A stretch of 8,988 nt of DNA from Clostridia bacterium (GCA_017462145.1 JAFTRT010000075.1:1-8988), one strand, 5' to 3'; positions 1 through 7,239 are shown, counted from the first letter of the stretch. Numbers and translations: made by a program. Notes: generated from the sequence alone by a model not told the origin.

Positions 1-504
1 AATCAGATCCAAGAAGAACATTCCCTTGCCCACGTAACGCTTGGCAATGCTGACCACCAAACGGAGGTTGGCCTCCACCAGCTCCTGCTTTGCCTTTTCC
101 TTTTGCGCCTCATTGGATTCCTCGTTGCTCATAATCTCTGCCAACTCCCGTTCGCGGTCGGTGGTCAACAGCGGTACGCGGCCGATCTCCTTCAGATACA
201 TACGGACAGGATCGTCAATGGCAAGCCCCTCGGACTCCAAAATCCGTTCCATTGTCTCACCCGTACCAAAGGATTCTACCTCCGACTCGATCTCATTGAG
301 CTCATGATTGGAAATATCGTCGGGAAAGCTGATGCCATTATTTTCCATGGTGTCGTACAGCTTATCCAGACTTTCGTTGTCAAAGTCCATCTCCTCCACC
401 ACGTGTTCCAGATCGTCCGAGGACAGCTTGCCTTGCTTTCCTTTTTCAATGATCTCCTCAAAATCGATATTTTTCGTATTTTTGACTTCCTGATTCTCTA
501 CCAT
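1..504 (-). CDS. rpoD: RNA polymerase primary sigma factor (RpoD/SigA), N-terminal 168 residues, cut by window edge
   Basis: Primary sigma-70 factor that directs RNA polymerase to housekeeping promoters. The frame is open from ATG at 504-502 to base 1, giving exactly 168 codons, so the gene continues to the left of the window. Residues about 10-80 are acidic and match the sigma region 1.1 type found in Bacillota. Region 1.2 is seen at 97-114 (DDPVRMYLKEIGRVPLLT). Residues 145-168 begin region 2.1 (NLRLVVSIAKRYVGKG followed by MFFLDLI), which is nearly invariant in primary sigma factors and binds the beta' coiled coil. Regions 2.4, 3 and 4 are off-window. The start is supported by GGAAGGA placed 6 bases upstream. 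The gene begins 17 bases after the dnaG stop, so it is the third gene of dgt-dnaG-rpoD and its SD fills the gap. Presence of region 1.1 plus 1.2 argues against an alternative sigma factor. Confidence 0.96.
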   Translation of the reverse strand, partial: MVENQEVKNTKNIDFEEIIEKGKQGKLSSDDLEHVVEEMDFDNESLDKLYDTMENNGISFPDDISNHELNEIESEVESFGTGETMERILESEGLAIDDPVRMYLKEIGRVPLLTTDRERELAEIMSNEESNEAQKEKAKQELVEANLRLVVSIAKRYVGKGMFFLDLI

Positions 505-521
505 TTTCGTTCCTTCCGATT

Positions 522-2297
522 CTATGTATTCTTGCTTTTTTTGGCTCGTTTCATTTCCTCCTGCTTGGCCTTGAGATCGTCAAAGCCCTGCGGGCAGGAG
601 GCGTTTTGTTTGGCCTGCTTGATCTGTCCCACGCAATTGTCAAATACGCTCTGATCATTTCGCTCCAGCTGTCTGCGTTCCAACTCCATGCTTTGGATCC
701 GCCCCATCTCGGCACTGTCAAAGAACTGTCCCAACAGCGAACGGGAATATCCCTCCTCGCTGTTTTCCAGCTCACACAACACCTCAAACACACGGCGTCC
801 GAAGTCGGTGGAAAAATCCTCTGCCGAAAGCACCTGTCCGCTTGCCGCCTGTCTGCGGAAATCATCGTAAATGAGCATCAGCCCCAATACGATCTCCTCT
901 GCCGCATTGGCACGCAGATTGGTAGCCGCCTTCTCATTGATACGATCTCCGTAGTGCTTGATGGAATCCTGTGCTTGTTGGCTCTCCTTCATGCGAAAGG
1001 CTCGCAGATTCTTTTTATACAGCCGCTCTACGTCGGTCTTCATCGAGGTTTTGGGCACCCCCAAGACCTCCGAAGCCTTGCGGATATAAATATCCCGTTG
1101 GATTTCAGAATGATGCTCGGCAATCATGGCGCAAACCGCCTCGCTTGCCTTGATCACGTCCTCTGCTGAGCTCAGATTGTACTGCTCCAAAAGCTTGCCC
1201 AAGCGGTATTCAAAGCCTGTTTTGCTCTCTTCCAGCACACGGCGAAAAGCATCGGCACCAAAGGTCTTGATATATTCGTCCGGGTCCTTGGCACCCGTCA
1301 GCTTCAACACACGCACGTCCACTCCGACCTCGCCCAACAGCCGCATGGCCTTGCTTGCCGCAGTCTGTCCTGCGTTGTCCGCATCGTAACAGATGACCAC
1401 CCGTTTGGTGTACTTGGCAAACAAGCGTGCTTGCTCCGAGGTAATGGCCGTGCCCAGCGTTGCAACGGCGGTGTCAAAGCCTGCCGCATGGAGGGCAATG
1501 ACATCCATATACCCCTCGCACAGAAGCATTTGCTCTGCCGCCCTGTGCTTGGCATAATTGAGGGCAAACAGATGGCGGCTTTTTTTGAAGGCAGGGGTAT
1601 CCGAGGTGTTTAGATATTTTGGCTTGGAGTCATCCATGACCCGCCCGCCAAAGGCAATGACATTTCCCGTGGTATCAATAATGGGAAAGATCACCCGATT
1701 GCGAAAATAGTCGTAGGTTCGTCCCGTTTTTTGGCTCTTTCCGCACAAAAAGCCCACCATCAGTTCCTCGTCGGTAAAGCCCAACGAGTGCATATGGTTG
1801 GTCAAAAGCCCCCAATCATTGGGAGAAAAGCCGATACCGAATCGCTTGATAGTCAGCATATCCAGCTTACGCTCCTCGGTCAGATAGCGGAGTGCCTCTG
1901 CACCGAACTGAGGATCAAACAAACAATTCCGAAAGAATTTGGCAGCTGCCAGATTCATCTCGTACATCCGCTTGCGAGATACCGTCTCCTTTTGGGTAGG
2001 CGTGTCATCCTCGGGCAGTGTCAAACCGGCCCGATCCGCCAAGTGCTCCAAGGCACTGCGGTAATCCAGATTTTCCTCCCGCATGACAAAGGAGATCACA
2101 TCCCCCCCTGCTCCGCATCCAAAGCAATAAAAGCTTTTGGTGGCAGGAAACACGGTAAAAGATGGCGTTTTTTCGTTGTGAAAGGGGCAAAGGCCGTTCC
2201 AATTGGAGCCTGCCCGCTTTAAGGTAACGTAGGAACCGATGACCTGTTCAATATCGTTGCGATAAATAATTTCATCGATCAATGCTCTGGAGATCAT
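522..2297 (-). CDS. dnaG: DNA primase DnaG
   Basis: Synthesises RNA primers for lagging-strand and initiation synthesis at the replication fork, working with the replicative helicase. With the chosen start it has 591 residues, normal for bacterial DnaG. The N-terminal CHC2 zinc-binding domain has Cys37, His40, Cys58 and Cys61. The catalytic core follows (FRNRVIFPI at 198-206, FGGRVM at 216-221). The TOPRIM metal-binding residues are in EGYMD (Glu261, Asp265) and YDADNAG (Asp305, Asp307). From about 380 onward the sequence is divergent and helical, as expected for the helicase-binding domain, and it ends in a Lys-rich tail. An in-frame ATG 33 bases upstream exists, but GGAGGGG at 2307-2313 lies 9 bases before the ATG at 2297-2295, and that ATG overlaps the dgt stop as ATGA. 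The downstream start is therefore preferred and dnaG is probably translationally coupled to dgt. Confidence 0.97.
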   Translation of the reverse strand: MISRALIDEIIYRNDIEQVIGSYVTLKRAGSNWNGLCPFHNEKTPSFTVFPATKSFYCFGCGAGGDVISFVMREENLDYRSALEHLADRAGLTLPEDDTPTQKETVSRKRMYEMNLAAAKFFRNCLFDPQFGAEALRYLTEERKLDMLTIKRFGIGFSPNDWGLLTNHMHSLGFTDEELMVGFLCGKSQKTGRTYDYFRNRVIFPIIDTTGNVIAFGGRVMDDSKPKYLNTSDTPAFKKSRHLFALNYAKHRAAEQMLLCEGYMDVIALHAAGFDTAVATLGTAITSEQARLFAKYTKRVVICYDADNAGQTAASKAMRLLGEVGVDVRVLKLTGAKDPDEYIKTFGADAFRRVLEESKTGFEYRLGKLLEQYNLSSAEDVIKASEAVCAMIAEHHSEIQRDIYIRKASEVLGVPKTSMKTDVERLYKKNLRAFRMKESQQAQDSIKHYGDRINEKAATNLRANAAEEIVLGLMLIYDDFRRQAASGQVLSAEDFSTDFGRRVFEVLCELENSEEGYSRSLLGQFFDSAEMGRIQSMELERRQLERNDQSVFDNCVGQIKQAKQNASCPQGFDDLKAKQEEMKRAKKSKNT

Positions 2298-3313
2298 GGT
2301 TGGTGTCCCCTCCATACTTTGGGAATACAAAGATCCGTATAAACCTCAATGGCGTAACGGTCTGTCATTCCCGAAATAAAGTCGCAGGCACACCGCTCGG
2401 AGGAATCCGTATGACAACGATTGCGGTACAGAGTCGGCATTTGCTCGGGATGACGTGCAAAATGATCAAACAGATACATCAGCATACTTTGAGCCTTGGT
2501 CTCCTCCGATTTGGCAATGGGATTGCGATACACTCTCGCAAACAAGAATTCTCTCAAGCTATCCGAAGCCGCTTGCACCTCCGGTTCCATGGCAATCACA
2601 TTCTGTCCCGTGCTGGCACGAACGATCGAGGTGACCATGCTGTTGATCCGAGCAGAATGTCCCTCCCCCAAAATACGCCGAAGATCGGCAGGAATATCCG
2701 ATTCATGTAAAATACCGGCACGGACGGCATCGTCAATATCGTGATTGACATAAGCGATGCGGTCGGCAAATTTGACAATCACACCCTCCAAGGTGGATGC
2801 CATATGTTTTCCCGTATGGTTCACGATACCGTCACGAACCTCCCAAGTCAGATTGAGACCCTGTCCGTCGTTCTCCAACACCTCCACCACACGCAAACTC
2901 TGTTTATAATGGGTAAAGCCGGGGTCAAAGCATTTCTGCATCGCAAACTCTCCGGCATGGCCAAAGGGGGTATGACCGATGTCATGCCCCAATGCCACCG
3001 CCTCGGTCAAATCCTCGTTGAGGCGCAAGGCACGGGCAATGATGCGAGCAATTTGCGTCACCTCCAGCGTATGGGTCATACGAGTTCGATAATGATCTCC
3101 CGCCGGTGCCAAAAAAACCTGGGTCTTATTCATCAAACGGCGGAAAGACTGGCTGTGGAGGATACGGTCTCGATCCCGCTGAAATTCTGTGCGGATCTCG
3201 CAAGGCTCGTACGCCCCATCCCGTCCGCGAATTTGGGAACTGAGGCAGGCATAAACCGACAGACTCTCCCTTTCCCGATCCAAAAACAGATCTCTGATGG
3301 TTCTCGTTTCCAC
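2294..3313 (-). CDS. dgt: Deoxyguanosinetriphosphate triphosphohydrolase-like protein (HD-domain dNTPase)
   Basis: Predicted cytoplasmic dNTP triphosphohydrolase that releases inorganic tripolyphosphate from dNTPs and so controls pool size or composition; the substrate preference is not visible in the sequence. It has 339 residues, typical of the shorter Gram-positive dGTPase-like branch. The start of the family signature is seen around FRRLMNKTQVF (57-67) and DHYRTRMTHTLEV (73-85). HD metal ligands are His81, His110-Asp111 in the ALGHDIGHTPFGHAGE block (107-122), and Asp184 in KFADRIAYVNHDIDDA. The start is GTG at 3313-3311, because GGAAAGGAGG at 3321-3330 lies 7 bases upstream. An in-frame ATG at 3352-3350 has no SD, and the strong SD would then sit inside the coding sequence. 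The stop TGA overlaps the dnaG ATG (ATGA). It is the first gene of the dgt-dnaG-rpoD operon, an order known from many Clostridia. Confidence 0.94.
   Translation of the reverse strand: METRTIRDLFLDRERESLSVYACLSSQIRGRDGAYEPCEIRTEFQRDRDRILHSQSFRRLMNKTQVFLAPAGDHYRTRMTHTLEVTQIARIIARALRLNEDLTEAVALGHDIGHTPFGHAGEFAMQKCFDPGFTHYKQSLRVVEVLENDGQGLNLTWEVRDGIVNHTGKHMASTLEGVIVKFADRIAYVNHDIDDAVRAGILHESDIPADLRRILGEGHSARINSMVTSIVRASTGQNVIAMEPEVQAASDSLREFLFARVYRNPIAKSEETKAQSMLMYLFDHFARHPEQMPTLYRNRCHTDSSERCACDFISGMTDRYAIEVYTDLCIPKVWRGHQP
2307..2313 (-). promoter_or_regulatory. Ribosome binding site of dnaG
   Basis: GGAGGGG on the minus strand lies 9 bases before the dnaG ATG and inside the end of dgt. It decides between two in-frame ATG codons in favour of the downstream one. 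Confidence 0.75.
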
Positions 3314-3320
3314 GAAAAAT

Positions 3321-3330
3321 CCTCCTTTCC
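3321..3330 (-). promoter_or_regulatory. Strong ribosome binding site of dgt (decides a GTG start)
   Basis: GGAAAGGAGG on the minus strand is almost a full anti-SD match, 7 bases before GTG. It fixes the dgt start at 3313 rather than at the upstream in-frame ATG. Confidence 0.85.
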
Positions 3331-3370
3331 TCCGCTCTATGGCCAAAAACATTGCGGCAACACACTTTTA

Positions 3371-3445
3371 TGACAAATATAATATACGCAAAAAAATAAA
3401 AATATACTTTTTTTTGACAGATTTTTTTCGACTTTTTTATTTTTT
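3371..3445 (-). promoter_or_regulatory. Putative AT-rich promoter region of the dgt-dnaG-rpoD operon
   Basis: This stretch between the lysC hairpin and the dgt SD is very AT-rich. On the minus strand, overlapping -10-like hexamers TATATT/TATTAT lie at 3376-3386, but I see no good -35 at 16-18 bases. Upstream A-tracts at 3408-3415, 3422-3428, 3433-3438 and 3440-3445 would fall at about -35 to -70 of a start near 3374, suitable for an UP element. A second possibility is TTGTCA at 3371-3376 as a -35, with the poor -10 AATGTT at 3348-3353. The exact promoter is uncertain. Confidence 0.4.
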
Positions 3446-3450
3446 CAAGC

Positions 3451-3488
3451 AAAACAGGCCGTTATCCGCAACGATAACGGCCTGTTTT
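3451..3488 (-). terminator. Hairpin terminator after lysC
   Basis: A perfect 16-bp inverted repeat (3451-3466 with 3473-3488) encloses a 6-base loop, 3 bases after the lysC TAA. The stem core is GC-rich (AACAGGCCGTTATC) and its outer four pairs are A-T, so transcripts going left end in UUUU followed by GCUUG. The stem is strong but the U-tract is short. It separates lysC from the dgt operon, and some read-through is possible. Confidence 0.75.
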
Positions 3489-3491
3489 GGC

Positions 3492-4811
3492 TTAAGCCTT
3501 TACAAATTCCGAATAAATGGCCTTGAGAGCCTTGTCAAAATCATGCTCCTCTACACCGATGATAATAGAGATCTCACTGGAACCCTGATCGATCATACGA
3601 ATGTTGATGTCCGCAGCCGAGACGGCGTCAAAGACTCTGGCCGCCGTTCCTTTTGCCTTGATCATACCCCGTCCTACCACGGCGATCAAAGCGATCCTAT
3701 CCTCGATGGTCACGCTGTCAGCACGAACCGAACGATTGAGAGCGGACAGCATTTTATCCCGTCTGCCCTCCAAGGCCGAGCTGGCAAGAACCACACTCAT
3801 GTTATCAATGCCGGAGGGCAGATGCTCAAAGGAGATCTCATGATCCTCCAACACCTCCAACACCCGACGGCCAAAGCCGACCTCACTGTTCATCATATCC
3901 TTTTCCAAGGTGATGACCGAGAAGCCCTTCTTTCCTGCAAGACCCGTGATCACACGATCAATATCGTCTTCCGTAGTCTCGGCAACGATCATGGTACCGG
4001 GAGCGGAGGGATCATTGGTATTACGGATGTTGATGGGAATCTTGGCATAGCGCACGGGGAAAATCGCATCCTCATGCAATACGGTGGCACCCATGTAAGA
4101 GAGCTCACGCAGTTTACGGTAGGTGATGGTTTTAATGGCGGCGGGATTCTCCAAAATTCTGGGGTCAGCCATCATAAAGCCAGAAACGTCGGTCCAGTTC
4201 TCGTACAGATCGGCCTCTACGGCACGGGAAACAATAGACCCCGTCACGTCGGAGCCGCCTCTGGAGAAGGTCTTGATCGTTCCGTTGGGCATCACGCCGT
4301 AAAAGCCCGGAATGACTGCTCTTTCGTGCTGCATCAGCTCCTCACGCATGGCGGCATTGGTTCGCTCACCGTCGAAGGTACCGTTTTCACGGAAGAAGAT
4401 GACGTTTTCCGCATCCACAAAATCATATTTCAAATACTTTGCTAAGATCAGGGAGTTGAGATACTCACCGCGGCTGGCGGCAAAGTCCTGTCCAGAACGG
4501 TGCTGGAGCGCACTCTTAACGTATTCCAGCTCTCCGCTGATATCAAAATCCAGACCCAACCCTGCAATAATACCGTTATAACGCTCCACGATCTGCTGAT
4601 ATAGCTCGTCAATATCCTCGTGACGGCGCACCAAATCGTAGCACTGATAAAACAGGTCGGTCACTTTGATATCCTCGCTACACCGCTTACCGGGAGCAGA
4701 GGCTACCACAAACCGTCTGGACGGATCAGAGCGAATGATCTTCGCTACCTGCTTAAAATGCTCGGCATCCGCCAAAGAGCTTCCGCCGAATTTAACAACT
4801 TTCACCTGCAT
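3492..4811 (-). CDS. lysC: Aspartate kinase, monofunctional, two ACT domains
   Basis: Phosphorylates L-aspartate with ATP, the committing step to lysine, diaminopimelate, threonine and methionine; cytoplasmic. It has 439 residues. The amino-acid kinase domain covers about 1-285, with KFGGSS at 7-12 binding nucleotide, the GEYLNS substrate segment, FSRGGSDVTGS, and NWTDVSGFMMADPRI. Two regulatory ACT domains follow: about 296-365 (starting KKGFSVITLEKDMM) and 375-439 (LIAVVGRGMIKAKGTAARVF, then IRMIDQGSSEISIIIGV), the usual site of allosteric feedback by lysine and/or threonine. No homoserine dehydrogenase is fused. The frame extends upstream to 4892, but that start would lie inside the -35 box of the lysC promoter and cannot be transcribed. 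ATG 4811-4809, preceded by AGAAAGG at 4823-4829, is therefore the start. The gene is likely monocistronic. lysC is used generically, since thrA-like or dapG-like naming cannot be separated here. Confidence 0.95.
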   Translation of the reverse strand: MQVKVVKFGGSSLADAEHFKQVAKIIRSDPSRRFVVASAPGKRCSEDIKVTDLFYQCYDLVRRHEDIDELYQQIVERYNGIIAGLGLDFDISGELEYVKSALQHRSGQDFAASRGEYLNSLILAKYLKYDFVDAENVIFFRENGTFDGERTNAAMREELMQHERAVIPGFYGVMPNGTIKTFSRGGSDVTGSIVSRAVEADLYENWTDVSGFMMADPRILENPAAIKTITYRKLRELSYMGATVLHEDAIFPVRYAKIPINIRNTNDPSAPGTMIVAETTEDDIDRVITGLAGKKGFSVITLEKDMMNSEVGFGRRVLEVLEDHEISFEHLPSGIDNMSVVLASSALEGRRDKMLSALNRSVRADSVTIEDRIALIAVVGRGMIKAKGTAARVFDAVSAADINIRMIDQGSSEISIIIGVEEHDFDKALKAIYSEFVKA

Positions 4812-4863
4812 GGGAAACCAAACCTTTCTTTCGGACAAAATCCGACAAACATTACGATATTCT

Positions 4864-4892
4864 ATTATAACGGCTTTTGCTCTTTTTGTCAA
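4864..4892 (-). promoter_or_regulatory. Consensus sigma-A promoter of lysC
   Basis: On the minus strand, TTGACA (4892-4887) and TATAAT (4869-4864) are separated by exactly 17 bases, a perfect match to the housekeeping consensus. The start is expected near 4857, giving a leader of about 46 bases. The leader holds only a small TCGGA/TCCGA hairpin and the SD, too short for a lysine (L-box) riboswitch or T-box. Confidence 0.9.
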
Positions 4893-4933
4893 GTTTTTTT
4901 CAAAAAAAGAGCGGTTCTGCCGGTTTACGCTTT
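4893..4933 (-). terminator. Weak intrinsic terminator after the ABC transporter gene
   Basis: Just past the ABC stop (4927-4925) the minus strand shows an imperfect hairpin. AGCG, overlapping the stop codon region, can pair with CGCT, with a nested CGG/CCG. It is followed by CTTTTTTTG and then a second T-run leading into the lysC -35. The U-tract is good but the stem is poor, so partial read-through into lysC is plausible. Confidence 0.4.
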
Positions 4934-6850
4934 CTCCTTCTTTTCCCGATAGCGATCTGCCTGGGTCGTAAAGAGCTTATGATAACGGCCTTCTGCCGCC
5001 ATCAGATCCCGATGCGTTCCCTCCTCCACCAAGCGTCCATCCTCCAAAACCAAAATTTTGGTCGCCATGGTCGCACTGGACAGACGGTGCGATACGAAAA
5101 TGGTGGTCTTATCCCGCCGAAGCTCGTCAAACTGGGAGAAGATCTCCTGCTCGGCCAAGGGATCCAAAGAAGCGGTGGGCTCATCCAAAATGAGAATATC
5201 CGCTCCGCTGTAAAAGGCTCTTGCCACCGAAAGCTTTTGCCACTGACCCACAGACAGCTCTACGCCTTCGGTCTCAAAGATCCGTTGCAGAGGGGTATCA
5301 TAGCCTAAGGGAAGCTTTTGAATAAATTCATCCGCATTGGCTTGCCTTGCCGCACTCTTGATCTCCTGGGAATGAACCGTTCGGTGCACATCACCGAAGG
5401 CTACGTTATCCGTCACACTCTCGGCATATTTGCCGAAATCCTGAAAGATGATACCAAACAGACGGTACAGCTCCTTAACATCATATTCCCGAATGTCTCT
5501 TCCGTCCAATCGGATCACACCCTCGGTGGGATCATACAGACGGGTCAACAGCTTCAAAAAGGTGGTCTTCCCCGCTCCGTTGAGGCCAACCAAAACGGCC
5601 GTTTCTCCGGGACGGAGGGTGAGATTCAAGTCCTTCAACACCATGTTGTCACAGCCGGGGTAGGCAAAGCTGACGTGCTCAAACTCAATGGTATGGGGTT
5701 GACCGAAGGCAACCGAAACAGGGGGCGTTGCCACAGGCTTGACGGTTGGCTTGACCTTGAGGAAGGAAATCAGATTATCCACAAACAGCGTTCCCTCATA
5801 GACCGTAGCAGACACGGTGATCAAAGAGGATACCGTTCCCGCAATGGAGGTGAGAGCCCCTGTATACAGGGAAAAATCACCGATCATGATCTCTCGTTGG
5901 AACACCTGATTTGCAATCAGAACGAAGAACAGCAAATTGGCACCAACCGACAGAAGCGAAAGCCCAAGATGCCACAGATTTTCCCGAACCACCAGCCGGC
6001 GAAGCCCCCGGTAGTAGCCGTCAAACACATGGTTATACCGTTCTATAAAACGGTCGCCAAGGTCGAACATCCGAACCTCCTTGACCATATCCTTGTTGAC
6101 CATAAGACCGGAATAATAGTTCATTTGCCGCCGCTCCTTGGAGCGATTGCGCATATAGGCAAAATGCTTACGGCGATACACAAAATTCACCACTGCGGTG
6201 GGAACAGCCAAAACCATCATCACGGGAGCCATCCACCACATACCGGGAGCGGTGATCAGGATCACCACGTATCCCACAAGGCTGATGATCTTTGCCACGA
6301 TGTCAAAGGTAGAAGAGATGATCTGAATGGGACGGTTTCCTGCCTCACGGTTGGCATTTTCCAGCTTCTCGTAAAATTCGGGGCGGTCAAAGGAAGCAAG
6401 ATCCACCTCCTTGGCCTTTTCCATGATGGTTACCCGAACGTGGCGAACCACCTTTTCTCCCGCAATGTGCGTCACCGCATGATTCAGACGGGTCACCACT
6501 TGATTGACCAAACGGTAGGCAAAGAAGCATAGGATCATGACCATCACCGAGGATCCCCAAAAAACAGCAGGGCTTGTCCCCTCCACCACCGCTTGCAGAC
6601 CGTTCAGGATTTCCTTGGAAAGAAGCGATCCCACCAAAGGAAGAACGCCGTTGAGAACGGCAATGCTTAACAGCAAGAACAAAATCCATCTGCCCGTTTG
6701 CCATACCATGCGAAAGGTATAAAACAAACGGCCGAAAAAGCCCCCCAAAAGCTGTCGCAAAAAGCGGGGCAGATCCTTGATATTTTGGGGAGGCTTGACA
6801 CGAAGATCCTTGTGGGGATCCCCCACAGGCCCTCTCATTCCGGGTCCCAT
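4925..6850 (-). CDS. ABC exporter half-transporter (fused permease and ATPase), substrate unknown
   Basis: Type IV ABC exporter half-transporter of 641 residues, expected to work as a dimer in the cytoplasmic membrane. After a Gly/Pro-rich, basic N-terminal tail (1-25) come about six hydrophobic segments: near 55-76, 96-117, 183-201, 204-225, 293-317 and 329-351. The ATPase domain (about 387-632) has Walker A GLNGAGKTT (422-430), Q-loop Gln470 (IFQDFGKY), signature LSVGQ (532-536), Walker B ILILDE (552-557) with the catalytic Glu, D-loop SLD (561-563) and H-loop His588. It is therefore catalytically complete, although the signature is SVGQ instead of SGGQ. Its ATG follows the HIT stop as TGA-T-ATG with no clear SD, which suggests translational re-initiation; ATG at 6838-6836 is an alternative. 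There is no peptidase domain and no partner half-transporter is visible. Drug, peptide or lipid export are all possible. Confidence 0.92.
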   Translation of the reverse strand: MGPGMRGPVGDPHKDLRVKPPQNIKDLPRFLRQLLGGFFGRLFYTFRMVWQTGRWILFLLLSIAVLNGVLPLVGSLLSKEILNGLQAVVEGTSPAVFWGSSVMVMILCFFAYRLVNQVVTRLNHAVTHIAGEKVVRHVRVTIMEKAKEVDLASFDRPEFYEKLENANREAGNRPIQIISSTFDIVAKIISLVGYVVILITAPGMWWMAPVMMVLAVPTAVVNFVYRRKHFAYMRNRSKERRQMNYYSGLMVNKDMVKEVRMFDLGDRFIERYNHVFDGYYRGLRRLVVRENLWHLGLSLLSVGANLLFFVLIANQVFQREIMIGDFSLYTGALTSIAGTVSSLITVSATVYEGTLFVDNLISFLKVKPTVKPVATPPVSVAFGQPHTIEFEHVSFAYPGCDNMVLKDLNLTLRPGETAVLVGLNGAGKTTFLKLLTRLYDPTEGVIRLDGRDIREYDVKELYRLFGIIFQDFGKYAESVTDNVAFGDVHRTVHSQEIKSAARQANADEFIQKLPLGYDTPLQRIFETEGVELSVGQWQKLSVARAFYSGADILILDEPTASLDPLAEQEIFSQFDELRRDKTTIFVSHRLSSATMATKILVLEDGRLVEEGTHRDLMAAEGRYHKLFTTQADRYREKKEKA

Positions 6851-6851
6851 A

Positions 6852-7190
6852 TCAACCCATGCGGTCGGTCAACGTCTGACCACCCAAAATGTGAAAATGC
6901 AGATGGGCTACCGACTGGCAAGCATCGGAGCCGCAATTGCTGATGACCCGATATCCGCCCGTCAGCCCTTCGGCTGCGGCAATCTTGGGAATGACCTCAA
7001 AAATATGGGCAATATCCCCACTGTTCTCCGCTGTGATCTCATTGACCGATGCCACGTGCGCTTTGGGAATGATCAGCACATGAACGGGTGCTTGGGGATT
7101 GATATCACGAAACGCATAGCAAACCTCGTCCTCCCAAACCTTGGCAGAAGGGATCTCCCCCTCAATGATACGGCAAAACAGACAGCTCAT
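6852..7190 (-). CDS. HIT-family (HINT-type) nucleotide-binding hydrolase
   Basis: Small cytoplasmic histidine-triad protein of 112 residues, the usual size for bacterial HinT-like proteins. These hydrolyse purine nucleoside phosphoramidates and aminoacyl- or acyl-adenylates. The triad is HLHFHIL at 96-102 (His96, His98, His100). Upstream, SNCGSDACQS (84-93) matches the conserved loop that leads into the triad in HINT proteins. CLFC at 3-6 followed by RIIEGEIPS is the typical N-terminus, and its cysteines may help bind zinc as in some family members. GGAGG at 7201-7205 lies about 10 bases before the ATG. The gene shares a transcript with the ABC exporter, which starts one base after its stop. 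No function linking the two is evident, and HIT genes occur beside many unrelated genes. Confidence 0.95.
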   Translation of the reverse strand: MSCLFCRIIEGEIPSAKVWEDEVCYAFRDINPQAPVHVLIIPKAHVASVNEITAENSGDIAHIFEVIPKIAAAEGLTGGYRVISNCGSDACQSVAHLHFHILGGQTLTDRMG

Positions 7191-7191
7191 C

Positions 7192-7220
7192 TTGATTTTT
7201 CCTCCGATTTATGTTAGAAT
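7192..7220 (+). promoter_or_regulatory. Sigma-A promoter for the FkbM methyltransferase gene
   Basis: On the plus strand, TTGATT (7192-7197), a 17-base spacer and TAGAAT (7215-7220), with TGT before the -10 (extended -10). The start is predicted near 7227, with a leader of about 51 bases. It lies wholly within the HIT 5' untranslated region, facing the HIT promoter. Confidence 0.65.
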
Positions 7221-7239
7221 AGAAGCAGACTTCGGTAAT

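Noticed and set aside
3314..3352. Upstream ATG start for dgt adding 13 residues
   Set aside because: No SD precedes it, and the strong GGAAAGGAGG lies just before the downstream GTG.
3414..3443. Plus-strand TTGACA-18-TATTTT that could drive antisense RNA into lysC
   Set aside because: It sits in an extremely AT-rich stretch where such hexamers arise by chance, the -10 is poor, and the transcript would start right at the lysC hairpin.
3297..4445. 382-codon plus-strand open frame opposite lysC and the dgt promoter
   Set aside because: It lies antisense to a certain aspartate kinase gene, has no SD or family resemblance, and its composition is that of an antisense shadow in GC-biased codons.
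4812..4892. 27-residue N-terminal extension of aspartate kinase
   Set aside because: The extended start would lie in the -35 box of the consensus promoter, upstream of the expected transcript start, and the family begins at the KFGGSS-containing strand.
5318..6532. 404-codon plus-strand open frame opposite the ABC exporter
   Set aside because: It is a shadow of the exporter gene, with His/Gln/Arg-rich translation typical of antisense reading and no recognisable domain.
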